DNA of 64,000 bases from Flavobacteriaceae bacterium Ga0077528 (GCA_001464475.1 LNDX01000009.1:62001-126000), one strand, 5' to 3'. Counted from the first letter of the stretch, positions 44,044-54,928 are shown. The notes: a model not told the origin generated them from the sequence alone. Numbers and translations are program-made.

Positions 44044-47000
44044 TTACATATTCCTTCTATACTGACCACCAACTTCAAACAACGCACTTGTGATTTGTCC
44101 TAATGAACAAACTTTTGTGGCATCCATTAATTTTTCAAAAATGTTTTGGTTGTTGATAGCTGCTTCTTGAATGATGTTGATTTGTTCTGCAACTTTTTCA
44201 CCACTTGTTTTATGAAGATTGTTCAACATATCGATTTGATATTGTTTTTCTTCTTCGGTAGCGCGAATTACTTCTGCCGGAATTACCGTAGGCGAACCTT
44301 TAGAACTCAAGAACGTATTTACTCCGATAATTGGGAATTCACCTGTGTGTTTTAAAGTTTCGTAGTACAAACTTTCTTCTTGAATTTTAGAACGTTGGTA
44401 CATAGTTTCCATTGCACCAAGAACACCACCACGCTCAGTAATTCTATCAAATTCTTGCAAAACAGCTTCTTCCACTAAATCGGTCAACTCTTCAATGATG
44501 AACGAACCTTGAATTGGGTTTTCGTTTTTCGCTAAACCTAATTCTTTATTTATAATCAACTGAATTGCCATTGCTCTACGAACTGATTCTTCAGTTGGTG
44601 TCGTGATAGCTTCATCATATGCATTGGTATGTAACGAATTACAGTTATCATAAATTGCATACAGAGCTTGCAAAGTTGTACGAATGTCATTAAAATCAAT
44701 TTCTTGTGCGTGTAATGAACGCCCAGAAGTTTGAATATGGTATTTCAACATTTGTGCTCTTTCGTTGGCTCCATATTTGTTTTTCATGGCTTTCGCCCAA
44801 ATTTTACGAGCAACTCGACCGATTACAGCATATTCAGGATCAATTCCGTTTGAGAAGAAGAATGATAAGTTTGGTCCGAAATCGTTGATGTTCATTCCAC
44901 GACTTAAATAATATTCCACGTAAGTGAAACCATTTGCCAACGTAAATGCCAATTGTGAAATCGGATTCGCACCAGCTTCAGCAATATGATAACCCGAAAT
45001 AGAAACCGAATAGAAATTACGAACATTTTGCTTGATAAAATATTCTTGAACGTCACCCATCAATCTTAAAGCAAATTCTGTAGAGAAAATACAAGTGTTC
45101 TGTGCTTGATCTTCTTTCAAAATATCGGCTTGAACTGTTCCACGAACTTGAGCTAATGTTTTAACTTTGATGTCATTGTAAACTTCCAAAGGCAAAACTT
45201 GGTCACCAGTAACACCTAAAAGCATCAAACCTAAACCATTATTTCCATCAGGCAAAGCACCTTGATACTTTGGTCTTGCAGTTCCTTTTTTCTTATAAAT
45301 TTCATTGATTCGTTCTTCAACTTCTGTTTGAAGATTATTTTCTATGATGTATTTTTCACAGTTTTGGTCAATGGCAGCATTCATAAAGAATCCCAATAAC
45401 ATTGGAGCTGGACCATTAATCGTCATTGAAACCGAAGTTAACGGATGACTTAAATCGAAACCAGAATATAATTTTTTAGCATCATCCAAACAACAAATAG
45501 AAACTCCGGCATTTCCGATTTTTCCGTAAATATCTGGACGAACGTGTGGGTCATTTCCGTATAAAGTTACCGAATCGAAAGCTGTTGAAAGACGTTTTGC
45601 AGGCAATCCAGCACTTACATAATGGAAACGTTTGTTGGTTCTTTCTGGTCCACCTTCACCGGCAAACATTCTACTTGGATCTTCACCTTCACGTTTGAAA
45701 GGGTATAATCCAGATGCGAATGGAAATTCACCAGGAACATTTTCTTGTAAATTCCATTTTAGAATATCACCCCAAGCTTGATACTTTGGTAATGAAATTT
45801 TTGGAATTTGAGAATGCGATAGACTTTCGCTATGTGTCTTAATTTCAATGACTTTATCACGAACTTTAAAACTATAAATTGGGTTTTTGTATTTGTTTAC
45901 TTTTTCATCCCAAGTCAAAATGATTTCCCAATTGTATGGATCAAGATTCATTTTTACTCGGTCGAATTCTTTTACTAAAAGATTTAAAAACTCATTTCTA
46001 CTTTCATCTTTTGAATGCAAAATAGTTTCTTCGATTCCTGCTTTTGTTAAGTTTGGCTTGCTTCCGAAAACAGTTTCTATCGTTTTGTAAATTCCATATA
46101 ATTTTTGAGCTACTTCAACTTGAGTTAAAGCAGTTTCATCGTATTTTCTATTGTTTTCAGCAATCTCTGATAAATATCTAGTTCTATGTGGCGGAATTAC
46201 GAAAATTTTCTCGCTCATTTCACGAGTAATTTGGAACGTCGATTTTAAATCGGCACCTGTTTTTTCTACAATTTTATCCATGATAGATTTGTAGAGTGTG
46301 TTCATTCCTGGATCGTTGAATTGTGAAGCAATTGTTCCGAAAATTGGCATCGTTTCTACATCCGCATCCCACAAATTATGATTGCGTTGGTATTGTTTTT
46401 TTACATCGCGAATGGCATCTAAAGCGCCACGTTTGTCAAATTTATTCAACGCTACTAAATCAGCAAAATCTAACATATCGATTTTTTCCAATTGGGTTGC
46501 TGCTCCAAATTCTGGCGTCATCACATAAAGTGAAACATCGGAATGATCCATAATTTCAGTATCCGATTGTCCAATTCCAGAAGTTTCTAGAATGATAATA
46601 TCATATTTAGCTGCTTTTAAAACTTCGATTGCCTCGTTCACATATTTAGACAAAGCCAAATTCGATTGACGTGTTGCTAATGAACGCATGTAAACTCTAG
46701 AATTATTGATGGCATTCATACGAATTCTATCGCCTAAAAGCGCACCACCAGTTTTACGTTTTGATGGATCTACAGAAATTAATCCGATGGTTTTTGTTGG
46801 AAAATCAATTAAAAATCTTCTAACTAATTCATCAACTAATGAAGATTTTCCGGCTCCACCAGTTCCTGTGATTCCTAATACTGGAATTTTATTCGTTTCA
46901 TTTTTCTTATGAATTTCATCAAAAGCTGCTTTTGCAATTTCTGGGAAATTTTCAGCTGCTGAAATTAATCTTGCAATTGCCGTTGGATTTTTATCCTCAA

Positions 47001-47472
47001 TATGAGCTAATTCACCATTTAATTTATCCCCAATTGGATAATCAGAACGTTGTACCAAATCGTTAATCATTCCTTGTAAACCCATGGCACGACCGTCATC
47101 TGGAGAATAAATTCTTTCTATTCCATATTCGTGCAATTCAGAAATTTCAGAAGGAAGGATTACTCCACCACCACCACCAAATATCTTGATGTGTCCTGCT
47201 CCTTTTTCTTTAAGCAAATCGAACATGTATTTAAAATATTCGTTGTGACCACCTTGATAAGATGTCATTGCAATGGCATTAGCATCTTCTTGAATAGCTG
47301 TATTTACAACTTCTTCGACGCTTCTGTCATGACCAAGATGAATTACCTCTACACCAGTAGCTTGGATAATTCTTCTCATGATATTAATTGCTGCATCGTG
47401 ACCATCAAAAAGTGATGCTGCAGTTACAATTCTTACTTTATTTTTAGGAATATAAGGAGTTTGTGGTTCCAT
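44044..47472 (-). CDS. icmF: Fused B12-dependent acyl-CoA mutase with G-protein chaperone (IcmF type)
   Basis: An 1142-aa fusion in the IcmF order. The N-terminal B12-binding domain (about 10-145) has [16 protein letters not shown] and the cobalt-ligand His. A MeaB-like GTPase (about 195-430) has the P-loop [39 protein letters not shown] and [13 protein letters not shown] linker leads to the C-terminal mutase barrel (about 560-1120), with [18 protein letters not shown] and [20 protein letters not shown]. IcmF interconverts isobutyryl-CoA and n-butyryl-CoA and related acyl-CoAs, with the G-domain guarding cofactor loading. The label methylmalonyl-CoA mutase is common but less exact. Confidence 0.9.
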   Translation of the reverse strand: MEPQTPYIPKNKVRIVTAASLFDGHDAAINIMRRIIQATGVEVIHLGHDRSVEEVVNTAIQEDANAIAMTSYQGGHNEYFKYMFDLLKEKGAGHIKIFGGGGGVILPSEISELHEYGIERIYSPDDGRAMGLQGMINDLVQRSDYPIGDKLNGELAHIEDKNPTAIARLISAAENFPEIAKAAFDEIHKKNETNKIPVLGITGTGGAGKSSLVDELVRRFLIDFPTKTIGLISVDPSKRKTGGALLGDRIRMNAINNSRVYMRSLATRQSNLALSKYVNEAIEVLKAAKYDIIILETSGIGQSDTEIMDHSDVSLYVMTPEFGAATQLEKIDMLDFADLVALNKFDKRGALDAIRDVKKQYQRNHNLWDADVETMPIFGTIASQFNDPGMNTLYKSIMDKIVEKTGADLKSTFQITREMSEKIFVIPPHRTRYLSEIAENNRKYDETALTQVEVAQKLYGIYKTIETVFGSKPNLTKAGIEETILHSKDESRNEFLNLLVKEFDRVKMNLDPYNWEIILTWDEKVNKYKNPIYSFKVRDKVIEIKTHSESLSHSQIPKISLPKYQAWGDILKWNLQENVPGEFPFASGLYPFKREGEDPSRMFAGEGGPERTNKRFHYVSAGLPAKRLSTAFDSVTLYGNDPHVRPDIYGKIGNAGVSICCLDDAKKLYSGFDLSHPLTSVSMTINGPAPMLLGFFMNAAIDQNCEKYIIENNLQTEVEERINEIYKKKGTARPKYQGALPDGNNGLGLMLLGVTGDQVLPLEVYNDIKVKTLAQVRGTVQADILKEDQAQNTCIFSTEFALRLMGDVQEYFIKQNVRNFYSVSISGYHIAEAGANPISQLAFTLANGFTYVEYYLSRGMNINDFGPNLSFFFSNGIDPEYAVIGRVARKIWAKAMKNKYGANERAQMLKYHIQTSGRSLHAQEIDFNDIRTTLQALYAIYDNCNSLHTNAYDEAITTPTEESVRRAMAIQLIINKELGLAKNENPIQGSFIIEELTDLVEEAVLQEFDRITERGGVLGAMETMYQRSKIQEESLYYETLKHTGEFPIIGVNTFLSSKGSPTVIPAEVIRATEEEKQYQIDMLNNLHKTSGEKVAEQINIIQEAAINNQNIFEKLMDATKVCSLGQITSALFEVGGQYRRNM

Positions 47473-47706
47473 TTGTAATTTTTATTCAAATTTAGGAGTG
47501 CAATTTACGAATTTAATAATTTTAATACGATTTTATTACAGAGAAAAAAAGCAACAGATTTTTGTATCATTTTGACTACACATTTTTAAGTAATTACTTG
47601 ATTTACAAACTAAAAAAATATTTTAAAAATAGGATTAAGCCGATTTTAAAATAAATAAACATTTGAGGCACTATATTTGTGAACCTATATGAGAAAATAA
47701 AACATC
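47473..47706. other. Divergent intergenic region icmF / DUF4197
   Basis: No gene is visible. It carries the -7 element TATATTTG at 47672-47679 for the DUF4197 gene, 27 bp before its ATG. The rest is AT-rich and I see no repeat or strong hairpin. Confidence 0.5.
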
Positions 47707-48417
47707 ATGAGAAAAACAATTTTACTTTTATTAGCTGGATTAACCTTATCTAGTTGTGCAGAAATGCAACAAATAGCCAATCAACTACCTGGCGTCTTAG
47801 AACAAGGAAATGTAGATATTGCAGGCGGATTGAAAGAAGCGTTAAACAATGGAATCAATAAACAAGTAACTAAACTTACTGCTGTAGATGGATTTTATAA
47901 AAACGAAATGGTCAAGATTTTGTTACCAGAAGAATTACAAAAAGTAGATGCAGGATTAAGAAAAATTGGTTTAGGAAAATTGGCCGATGATGGTTTGAGA
48001 GCAATAAATAGAACTGCTGAAGATGCTGTAAAGCAAGCCACTCCAATATTTTTTGATGCCATAAAAGGGATGACTTTTACAGACGCTAAAAACATTTTGA
48101 TGGGAAATGAAAGTGCAGCCACAACCTATTTACAAAGTTCAACTTCAACAGCTTTGTATGCTAAATTTAATCCTGTTATTAAAAATTCATTTGCTAAAGT
48201 TGGAGCTGACAAAGTTTGGGCTAATATTATTACCAAATACAATGCGATTCCATTGGTTAAAAAAGTAAATCCAGATTTAACTGACTATACAACTAACAAA
48301 GCTATGGAAGGTGTTTTCAAAATGATTTCAGTGGAAGAAAAGAATATTAGAACAGATTTAAACTCTAGAACCTCTGATTTATTGAAAAAAGTTTTTGCTT
48401 TGCAGGATAATAAATAA
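47707..48417 (+). CDS. DUF4197 lipoprotein
   Basis: A 236-aa lipoprotein (lipobox LSSC, Cys17) with the DUF4197 pattern. IAGGLKEALNNGINKQVTKLTAVDGFYKNEMVKILLPEELQ-type N-terminal region is followed by LRKIGLGKLADDGLRAINRTAEDAVKQATPIFFDAIKGMTFTDAKNILMGNESAATTYLQ-type core, then VNPDLTDYTTNKAMEGVFKMISVEEKNIR. It is helical, periplasmic or outer-membrane attached, and of unknown function. Monocistronic, with a TATATTTG promoter. Confidence 0.9.
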   Translation: MRKTILLLLAGLTLSSCAEMQQIANQLPGVLEQGNVDIAGGLKEALNNGINKQVTKLTAVDGFYKNEMVKILLPEELQKVDAGLRKIGLGKLADDGLRAINRTAEDAVKQATPIFFDAIKGMTFTDAKNILMGNESAATTYLQSSTSTALYAKFNPVIKNSFAKVGADKVWANIITKYNAIPLVKKVNPDLTDYTTNKAMEGVFKMISVEEKNIRTDLNSRTSDLLKKVFALQDNK

Positions 48418-48479
48418 TAATTGCTATTATTTTAATAATCAATAACATAAGTATAACATTATCTTAACATACTCATTGA

Positions 48480-48588
48480 GAATTAAGTAAGATATTTGCA
48501 GAGTAATAAATAAAGATTTATTATTTTGTTTGGTTTAGGTTAGTTAAAAAGATTGCCAGTGTTTGTGAAAGCATTGGCATTTTTTTTG
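48480..48588 (+). ncRNA. Candidate small RNA ending in a terminator
   Basis: Downstream of the DUF4197 gene lies a stem TAATAAA / TTTATTA (48506-48525). A linker follows, then a terminator hairpin TGCCAGTG / CATTGGCA (48554-48579) with eight T. A weak -7-like ATATTTG lies at about 48491. This could be a short sRNA or just the 3' end of the upstream transcript. There is no coding sequence in this 190-bp gap. Confidence 0.3.
48554..48587 (+). terminator. Intrinsic terminator
   Basis: TGCCAGTG / CATTGGCA (one G-T pair) with a 10-nt loop, followed by a run of T. Confidence 0.8.
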
Positions 48589-48610
48589 TCCTAAAGTAGC
48601 AAAGTTAGTT

Positions 48611-49393
48611 TTAGTTCTTTTGAATAAATGCGATAACTTGATTGTTAAAGATAGTTGATTGTTCCACATTTACAACGTGCCCACATTTTTCAATTACAAA
48701 TAACTTAGAAGATTTATAATGCTTTTCGACTACTTTTCTTACTGATGGTAAAAACATATAATCTTCTTCACCCATAACATAAAAAGTAGGAATATTAAGT
48801 TCTTGCTGGCGAAACCATTTCAAAACAGGATTTATTTCGGCAGTGAGTTTAAACCATCTTATGAATTCTTTTTGGTATAACTTTTTGGCCTCGTTTATGA
48901 ACAGTAATCGAGATTGTTTGTGGTTTTTATTGGGCATTATGACAAACGCAAAAAACTTATATAGAACCAAATATGGCAATACATATTTAAAAATATTTCC
49001 CAATCGCATTAATATTTGTGAACGGAAATTCATTTTCAAAATCGCTCCTCCCATGATCATACTTTTTACTCGATTTGGGTGCATTTCTGCGAGTTGTCGA
49101 ATTACAATTGTTCCTAATGAAATTCCGACAAAATGGGATGATTTTATTTGTAAATGATCTAATACTTCTAAAACATCGCTTGCAATTGACTTGAAAGTAT
49201 ATTTTTGTTTAAATGCTTTTTTTATTTGGGAATTAGAATCGCCATGACCTCTTAAATCTAACAATAATACATTAAAATGCTTTTGAAATTCTCTAATTTG
49301 CTTAAACCAAATAGAAGAACTTCCTCCTGCGCCGTGCACAAAAGTTACCCATTCATTGGAATTATCGTTTTTATATTGTGTGTAGGAAATCAA
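48611..49393 (-). CDS. Alpha/beta-hydrolase
   Basis: A 260-aa cytoplasmic hydrolase: [15 protein letters not shown] (oxyanion region), [14 protein letters not shown], nucleophile elbow [10 protein letters not shown] (Ser92), acid in [11 protein letters not shown] and CGHVVNVEQ (His). The triad is complete. The start is a TTG that overlaps the pyrF stop as TTGA, so it is translated by coupling to pyrF. The substrate is unknown; there is no adjacent aromatic-degradation gene. Confidence 0.82.
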   Translation of the reverse strand: MISYTQYKNDNSNEWVTFVHGAGGSSSIWFKQIREFQKHFNVLLLDLRGHGDSNSQIKKAFKQKYTFKSIASDVLEVLDHLQIKSSHFVGISLGTIVIRQLAEMHPNRVKSMIMGGAILKMNFRSQILMRLGNIFKYVLPYLVLYKFFAFVIMPNKNHKQSRLLFINEAKKLYQKEFIRWFKLTAEINPVLKWFRQQELNIPTFYVMGEEDYMFLPSVRKVVEKHYKSSKLFVIEKCGHVVNVEQSTIFNNQVIAFIQKN

Positions 49394-50211
49394 AACCTGC
49401 TTTTTAAAATTTCCTCCATTTCATTTTTTACTTTTATAGCTTCCTCTCTTGCTTTTTGTGTAAAATTTTCTCCGTTGGATGCGTAAATTATGGCTCTTGA
49501 CGAGTTAATTAATAATCCAACATTTTCACTCATTCCGTATTTGCAAACTTCTTGTAAATTTCCACCTTGAGCACCAACTCCAGGAACTAAAAGAAAACTA
49601 GTTGGAATTATTTTTCTAATTTCTGTAAAATATTCAGCTTTTGTTGCTCCAACAACATACATTAGATTTTCGGAGTTTTTCCATCCTTTAGAAGTTTCTA
49701 AAACTTGTTTATACAATTCTTTCCCATTAGTTTCTAATGTCTGAAAATCAAAAGCACCTTCATTTGATGTTAAAGCCAACATTATAGTATGTTTGTTTTC
49801 AAAAGCTAGAAATGGTTCCACTGAATCTTTTCCCATATAAGGTGCAACGGTAACCGAATCGAAATTCAAATCCTCGAAAAAAGCTTTGGCATACATTGAT
49901 GAAGTATTTCCTATATCACCACGTTTTGCATCGGCAATTGTGAAAATTTCAGGATGGTTTTCGTTTATATAGTTGATGGTTTTCTGCAATGACTGCCAAC
50001 CTTTTATTCCATATGCTTCATAAAAAGCTGTATTTGGTTTATATGAAACACACAAATCATGTGTAGCATCAATTATGGCTTTATTGAATTCAAAAATTGG
50101 ATCTTCAAGTTCAAGTAAATGTTGCGGAATTTTGGTTAAATCAACATCTAAACCAATACATAGAAAGGATTTTTTCAGTTGAATTTGTTCGATTAGTTGT
50201 TGTGTTGTCAT
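49390..50211 (-). CDS. pyrF: Orotidine 5'-phosphate decarboxylase
   Basis: A 273-aa enzyme of the long (archaeal/PyrF type 2) subfamily, converting OMP to UMP. It has [42 protein letters not shown] early strands, the catalytic Lys/Asp set in [34 protein letters not shown] and [10 protein letters not shown]. It lies between prfA (upstream) and the hydrolase gene, which is translationally coupled to it. The 120-bp gap to prfA contains the prfA terminator. Confidence 0.94.
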   Translation of the reverse strand: MTTQQLIEQIQLKKSFLCIGLDVDLTKIPQHLLELEDPIFEFNKAIIDATHDLCVSYKPNTAFYEAYGIKGWQSLQKTINYINENHPEIFTIADAKRGDIGNTSSMYAKAFFEDLNFDSVTVAPYMGKDSVEPFLAFENKHTIMLALTSNEGAFDFQTLETNGKELYKQVLETSKGWKNSENLMYVVGATKAEYFTEIRKIIPTSFLLVPGVGAQGGNLQEVCKYGMSENVGLLINSSRAIIYASNGENFTQKAREEAIKVKNEMEEILKSRF

Positions 50212-50226
50212 TGTAGTTGTTTGATT

Positions 50227-50258
50227 GCAAAGTTCGCAAAGTTTTTTGCAAAGTTCGC
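50227..50258. repeat. Short direct repeat in the pyrF leader
   Basis: GCAAAGTTCGC occurs at 50227-50237 and again, as GCAAAGTTCGC, at 50248-50258, with GCAAAGTTT between. Similar CAAAGTT units are found upstream of pepD (62315-62336). Confidence 0.6.
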
Positions 50259-50266
50259 TATGTGTT

Positions 50267-50296
50267 AAAAAAAAAGCTAAACATAAATTGTTCAGC
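50267..50296 (-). terminator. Terminator of prfA
   Basis: On the minus strand, GCTGAAC / GTTTAGC (one G-T pair, 7-nt loop) is followed by a run of T (50275-50267). Confidence 0.7.
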
Positions 50297-50332
50297 CTCT
50301 TTTTTCTTTATTCTATTCTCTATTTTCTTTGA

Positions 50333-51406
50333 TTAAAAAACCTCAGATTCTTTCAGTTTCTCCATATTGTTAACCAATTGCAATTCGTCAACAAATTTTT
50401 GGATTTTACCATTCATTACACCATCCATATCAAAAACGTCTAAACCAATTCTGTGGTCAGTTACACGACCTTGTGAATAATTATAAGTTCTAATTTTTGC
50501 CGAACGGTCGCCAGAACTTACTTGAGATGAACGTTTAGTAGCATCTTCAGCTTGTTTTTTGGCTAATTCTTGTTCGTATAAACGTGAACGTAAAACCTCT
50601 AAAGCTTTATCTTTATTTTTATGTTGTGATTTTTGATCTTGACATTGTGCTACTAAGCCAGTTGGAATGTGTGTTAAACGAACTGCAGATTTAGTAGTAT
50701 TTACCGATTGCCCACCTGGTCCAGATGAACAGAAAAAGTCAACACGAACTTCATTCATGTCAATTTGAACGTCAAACTCTTCAGCTTCAGGCAAAACCAT
50801 TACTGTTGCAGCTGATGTATGCACACGACCTTGAGTTTCTGTTTGAGGGACACGTTGCACACGATGAACACCAGCTTCAAACTTTAAGGTTCCGTAAACA
50901 TCTTCACCTGTAACTTCAAAAATAATCTCTTTAAAACCACCTGAAGTTCCTTCGTTCATATCTACAACAGAAGTTCTCCAACCGCGTGTTTCACAATATT
51001 TAGTATACATTCTAAATAAATCTCCTGCAAAAATAGAAGCCTCATCACCACCTGTTCCTGCACGAATCTCTACCATTACATTTTTGGCATCTTCAGGATC
51101 TTTAGGAATCAACATAAACTTGATTTCTTCTTCTAGTTGAGGAAGTCGTTCTTTTGCTTCATCCAATTGCATTTTAGCCATTTCAACCATTTCTGCATCT
51201 GAGCCATCGGCTATAATTTCGTTGGCTTCTTGTATGTTTCCTGTCACATTTATCAATTCTTCGCGCTTTTCCATCAAATCTTTAAGTCCTTTATACTCTT
51301 GATTTAATTGCACATAACGTTTTTGATCCGAAATAACATCAGGTTGAATAATCAAATCTGAAATTTCATCGAAACGCTGTTTTACATATTGAAGTCTTTC
51401 TAACAT
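50333..51406 (-). CDS. prfA: Peptide chain release factor 1
   Basis: A 357-aa release factor reading UAA/UAG. The start [15 protein letters not shown] is used; a longer frame runs 8 codons further toward the promoter (TACTTTTG at 51428-51435). The catalytic GGQ is in [21 protein letters not shown], and the codon-recognition domain contains the PxT-type motif region [19 protein letters not shown]. The length is normal. The GGQ glutamine would be methylated by PrmC, which is not in this window. Confidence 0.96.
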   Translation of the reverse strand: MLERLQYVKQRFDEISDLIIQPDVISDQKRYVQLNQEYKGLKDLMEKREELINVTGNIQEANEIIADGSDAEMVEMAKMQLDEAKERLPQLEEEIKFMLIPKDPEDAKNVMVEIRAGTGGDEASIFAGDLFRMYTKYCETRGWRTSVVDMNEGTSGGFKEIIFEVTGEDVYGTLKFEAGVHRVQRVPQTETQGRVHTSAATVMVLPEAEEFDVQIDMNEVRVDFFCSSGPGGQSVNTTKSAVRLTHIPTGLVAQCQDQKSQHKNKDKALEVLRSRLYEQELAKKQAEDATKRSSQVSSGDRSAKIRTYNYSQGRVTDHRIGLDVFDMDGVMNGKIQKFVDELQLVNNMEKLKESEVF

Positions 51407-51427
51407 TGTAATCTGTATTTTGGAGTG

Positions 51428-51435
51428 CAAAAGTA
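51428..51435 (-). promoter_or_regulatory. prfA promoter, -7 element
   Basis: TACTTTTG on the minus strand, 21 bp upstream of the chosen ATG. Confidence 0.5.
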
Positions 51436-51507
51436 GTAAAAAAAGTGTTCAGTTGGCAGTGTTCAGTTGGCAGTTTTTTCATAATATTGTATAAATTATT
51501 ATTTTAA

Positions 51508-52017
51508 ATGAAAAAAACACTTGTAATCACGCTACTTTCAATTATCTTGATGACATCTTGTAAAAAAGAATCTCAAATTGAAGTTTTTGGAATTAAAACA
51601 AAAAAAGAATTCAACCAACTGAAAAAAGCAAATTGGTTTATTGGTAGTTGGGAAAATAGTTCAAAAGAAGCTACTTTTAAGGAAATTTGGAAAACGAAAA
51701 ATGATAGCTCATTTGTTGGAGAAAGTTTTGTGATTGTAGAAAAAGACACTGTTTTCTATGAAAAAATAGATTTATTTGAATCAAACGATTCCTTGTTTTA
51801 CAAAGTTTCAGTTAAAGACCAAAATAATGAAAAGCCAGTTTCATTTTATCTGACAAAATCTGATGATAAAGAGTTAACTTTCGAAAATCCAAAACATGAT
51901 TTTCCTAACAAAATTGTTTATACAAAAATCACAAATGACAGTTTAGTTGCTGTTATTTATGGCAAAAAAGACGGCAAGGAAATGAGTGAAACTTTTCCAA
52001 TGAAAAAAACTAAATAA
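51508..52017 (+). CDS. DUF6265-type lipoprotein
   Basis: A 169-aa lipoprotein (lipobox MTSC, Cys18). The mature beta-barrel-like domain has KKANWFIGSWENSSKEATFKEIWKTKNDSSFVGES, then ELTFENPKHDFPNKIVYTKI and DSLVAVIYGKKDGKEMSETF. The W-x-x-G-x-W core and the FENPKHDFP signature match the DUF6265 family as I know it. The role is unknown; the fold resembles lipocalin-like ligand binders. A paralogue follows 6 bp later. Confidence 0.8.
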   Translation: MKKTLVITLLSIILMTSCKKESQIEVFGIKTKKEFNQLKKANWFIGSWENSSKEATFKEIWKTKNDSSFVGESFVIVEKDTVFYEKIDLFESNDSLFYKVSVKDQNNEKPVSFYLTKSDDKELTFENPKHDFPNKIVYTKITNDSLVAVIYGKKDGKEMSETFPMKKTK

Positions 52018-52023
52018 AAGAAC

Positions 52024-52527
52024 ATGAATAAATTATCTATATCACTACTTACAATTTTATTACTATCTATTGTTTCTTGTAACAAATATGACGCTAATGG
52101 AAATATTATAAAAGATTATGAAGAACTCGAAAAAGCCAATTGGATATTAGGAGAATGGGAGAAAAAAGATAGTCTAGGAACACTTAGAGAAATTTGGGAG
52201 CGATTAGATGATAGCACATTTGTTGGTTTGTCTTATTACATTCAAAATGAAAAAGACACATTGCACAACGAACAAGTTGAACTAATGCAAAATGGTGAAC
52301 ATTTATTTTATACAACTACAATTAAAGGAGAAAACAATGACTCACCTATTCCATTTCAAATGACTAAAGACGAAGATAGCTTATTGGTTTTTGAAAATCC
52401 GAAGCATGAATATCCACAAAAAATTCAGTATAAACTTATGAAAAATGGAAGTTTAATAGCAACCATATCTGGAAAACAAAACGGAAAAAATAGTGCTGAA
52501 AATTATTCTATGAATAAGGTAAAATAG
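52024..52527 (+). CDS. DUF6265-type lipoprotein, paralogue
   Basis: A 167-aa lipoprotein (lipobox IVSC, Cys19). It repeats the same elements as the preceding gene: EKANWILGEWEKKDSLGTLREIWERLDDSTFVGLSYYI, LLVFENPKHEYPQKIQYKLM and GSLIATISGKQNGKNSAENYSM. Identity to its neighbour looks around 35-45% by eye. The 6-bp gap implies a two-gene operon made by tandem duplication. A terminator follows at once. Confidence 0.8.
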   Translation: MNKLSISLLTILLLSIVSCNKYDANGNIIKDYEELEKANWILGEWEKKDSLGTLREIWERLDDSTFVGLSYYIQNEKDTLHNEQVELMQNGEHLFYTTTIKGENNDSPIPFQMTKDEDSLLVFENPKHEYPQKIQYKLMKNGSLIATISGKQNGKNSAENYSMNKVK

Positions 52528-52551
52528 TTAATTACCTATTTCAAATCTTTT

Positions 52552-52579
52552 AAAACTTGCTGTTAAGCAAGTTTTTTTT
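52552..52579 (+). terminator. Terminator of the lipoprotein pair
   Basis: The perfect 9-bp stem AAAACTTGC / GCAAGTTTT with a 6-nt loop and a run of T. Confidence 0.85.
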
Positions 52580-52634
52580 ATTTCTAATTTTAAGCAAATC
52601 AATGATTTAAATTTACTGAAATGTTAATTATTTA

Positions 52635-52649
52635 TATTTAGTCTAAATA
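52635..52649. promoter_or_regulatory. DtxR/iron-box-like palindrome
   Basis: TATTTAG-T-CTAAATA is a perfect 7-1-7 inverted repeat whose centre TTAGTCTAA resembles the middle of DtxR/IdeR operators. It sits next to the -33 element of the siderophore receptor promoter. A half-site (ATTCTAAATAA) recurs just before the ATG. Iron control is inferred. Confidence 0.5.
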
Positions 52650-52653
52650 AGTT

Positions 52654-52683
52654 TTGTGGATTGATTTTACGTATTTATATTTG
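52654..52683 (+). promoter_or_regulatory. Promoter of the TonB receptor gene
   Basis: TTG at 52654-52656, a 19-bp spacer and TATATTTG at 52676-52683: a full consensus promoter, about 40 bp before the ATG. Confidence 0.6.
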
Positions 52684-52722
52684 CGCCGTTAAAACAATAT
52701 TATTTTTAATTATTCTAAATAA

Positions 52723-54924
52723 ATGTACAAATATAAATTATTTCCAATCCTATCACTTTTGATTTGCGCACTAGGTTCCTCACAAGAAGCCCAAACTTTT
52801 GATGATTTTTATGCAGAAAATGATACTATAAAAAAGAGAAAAGGTGAAATTCTTAGAGAGGTTATTATTTCAAACAAACATCAAAAAACACCCTCTGTTG
52901 TTCGCTCTAACATCAAACCTTTAGATTTACCACAAAGTTTTCAAGTAATTGGAAGCACTATAATAGAGCAACAACAATCCATCAGATTAAGTGATGTGAT
53001 TAAGAATGCCAATGGAGTTTATGTTGGTTCGGCTCGTGGTGGCGCTCAAGAATCATTTTTCTCAAGAGGTTATGATATGTCTGCCAATAACATTTTTAAA
53101 AATGGTTTTCGATTAAATAGTGGCTCAATGCCAGAAGTTTCTTCTCTAGAAAAAGTTGAAATTTTGAAAGGTAGTGCTGCCTTGCTATTTGGAAATGTTG
53201 CTCCTGGTGGAATCTTAAATATGGTAACAAAAGCACCATCATTTACCAAAGGAGGAGAAATAGCCATGCAAGCAGGAAGTTATAATTTTTACAAACCTTA
53301 TTTAGATTTTTATGGTCCTTTAAATAAAAATATAGCTTATCGCATTAATGGTTCTTACGAAAATTCAGAAAGCTTTAGAGATGTTGTAAAGAAAGAACGT
53401 TTCTATATTAATCCTTCTTTATTATTTGCAGTAAATAAAAAAACCGAAATTCTTCTTCAAGGCGATTACCTTCATGATGATTGGACTCCAGATTTTGGAA
53501 CCGTAATTATTGGTAAAAAAATAATTGATTTGCCTCGAGATTTATACTTGGGAGCAACTTGGTCAACTGGGCAGACGAAACAAACTACAGTTTCTGCATT
53601 AGTTAAACATGAATTTAATTCCAATTGGAAACTAAATTTCAATAGTTCATTTCAAGATTATACAAGAACTTTTAAAGGTACTGAACGTATTCAACCAGCT
53701 GCAAATGGTGATTGGAATAGACCTTTGGGACAAAACAGAAACGAAGAAGCCATTGCCACAGAACAATTGAGTTTACAAGGAAATTTCTCAACTGGAAAAA
53801 TCAAACATCAATTACTTACTGGTGTAGATTATGAAAACTCATTTGCAAAAGCCTATACTTATGTTTTCTCTCCTACAACTTATGGAAGTGGAAATATCTA
53901 CGATTTTGAAAACTTTAATCAAGGCACAGGAATTCCTGAAAGCACCAACACACGAATTGTAAAAACAACTACTAATAGATTTGGAATTTATGCACAAGAT
54001 TTAATTTCAATTACAGAAAAATTTAAAGTTTTGGCAGGTCTTCGTTGGTCATGGCAAGAATCACAACCTATAACATACAATTTAGCTGTAAATCCAAATG
54101 TAACTACTAACGGTGTAAAACAAAAAGACATAGCTTTTTCTCCAAGAATTGGTTTGGTATTCCAACCTACAAAGAATACTTCATTATTTGCTAGTTACTC
54201 CGATTCATTTACTCCAAATACCGGAACAACAGTTTCTGGTGATGTTTTAGATCCGTCTATCATTGCTCAATATGAAGTAGGCGTTAAAAATGATTTTTGG
54301 AAAGGATTACTGAGTTTGAATGTAACTTTGTATCAAATAACAAACGACAATTTAGCTCAAACAGCAGAATTCAAAGCCGATGGTTCTACTAATACTGACA
54401 CAACTGTAAAAGTTTTAAGTGGCGAAACCAAAAGCAAAGGAATTGAAATTGACATTACAGCAAGACCAATTGAAGGTTTAAATATCAACGCTGGTTACAG
54501 TTACAATGATATGCGATATACAAAAACATCTGGAACAAATGGAAGTTTTATTGTTGGCGATAGATTAGTAAGAACTCCAGCAAACACAGCTAATTTAAGT
54601 TTTTTCTATACCTTACCAAACGGAAAACTAAAAGGATTGTCTTTTGGAGCTATTGGAAATTATATCGGAAAACGTGTTGGAGGTTGGAACAATCAAGTAG
54701 TTGTAAATCCAACAACATTTGCAACTAGTATTAATGACAGAGAAATTCCGCTTAATGATTATACAACAATTGATTTTTCAGTTGGTTACGATTGGAAAAA
54801 GTTCTCATTATTGTGCAAATTATCAAATATTACCAACGAATTGAATTACACAGTTCACGAAAATTATAGCGTTAATCCTATTGCGCCAAGACAAGTACTA
54901 ACATCATTACGATACAAATTTTAA
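52723..54924 (+). CDS. TonB-dependent siderophore receptor
   Basis: A 733-aa outer-membrane receptor: signal peptide, then a plug domain (about 65-175) with PLDLPQSFQVIGSTIIEQQQSIRLSDVIKNANGVYVG-type start, RGYDMSANNIFKNGFR, KVEILKGSAALLFGNVAPGGILNMVTK. A 22-strand barrel follows, ending with an aromatic residue (TSLRYKF). The plug signatures match the siderophore subclass (FhuA/FoxA-like). A DtxR-like box lies upstream. The PepSY-domain protein gene starts 4 bp after the stop, the usual partner in iron-uptake operons. Confidence 0.93.
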   Translation: MYKYKLFPILSLLICALGSSQEAQTFDDFYAENDTIKKRKGEILREVIISNKHQKTPSVVRSNIKPLDLPQSFQVIGSTIIEQQQSIRLSDVIKNANGVYVGSARGGAQESFFSRGYDMSANNIFKNGFRLNSGSMPEVSSLEKVEILKGSAALLFGNVAPGGILNMVTKAPSFTKGGEIAMQAGSYNFYKPYLDFYGPLNKNIAYRINGSYENSESFRDVVKKERFYINPSLLFAVNKKTEILLQGDYLHDDWTPDFGTVIIGKKIIDLPRDLYLGATWSTGQTKQTTVSALVKHEFNSNWKLNFNSSFQDYTRTFKGTERIQPAANGDWNRPLGQNRNEEAIATEQLSLQGNFSTGKIKHQLLTGVDYENSFAKAYTYVFSPTTYGSGNIYDFENFNQGTGIPESTNTRIVKTTTNRFGIYAQDLISITEKFKVLAGLRWSWQESQPITYNLAVNPNVTTNGVKQKDIAFSPRIGLVFQPTKNTSLFASYSDSFTPNTGTTVSGDVLDPSIIAQYEVGVKNDFWKGLLSLNVTLYQITNDNLAQTAEFKADGSTNTDTTVKVLSGETKSKGIEIDITARPIEGLNINAGYSYNDMRYTKTSGTNGSFIVGDRLVRTPANTANLSFFYTLPNGKLKGLSFGAIGNYIGKRVGGWNNQVVVNPTTFATSINDREIPLNDYTTIDFSVGYDWKKFSLLCKLSNITNELNYTVHENYSVNPIAPRQVLTSLRYKF

Positions 54925-54928
54925 AATC

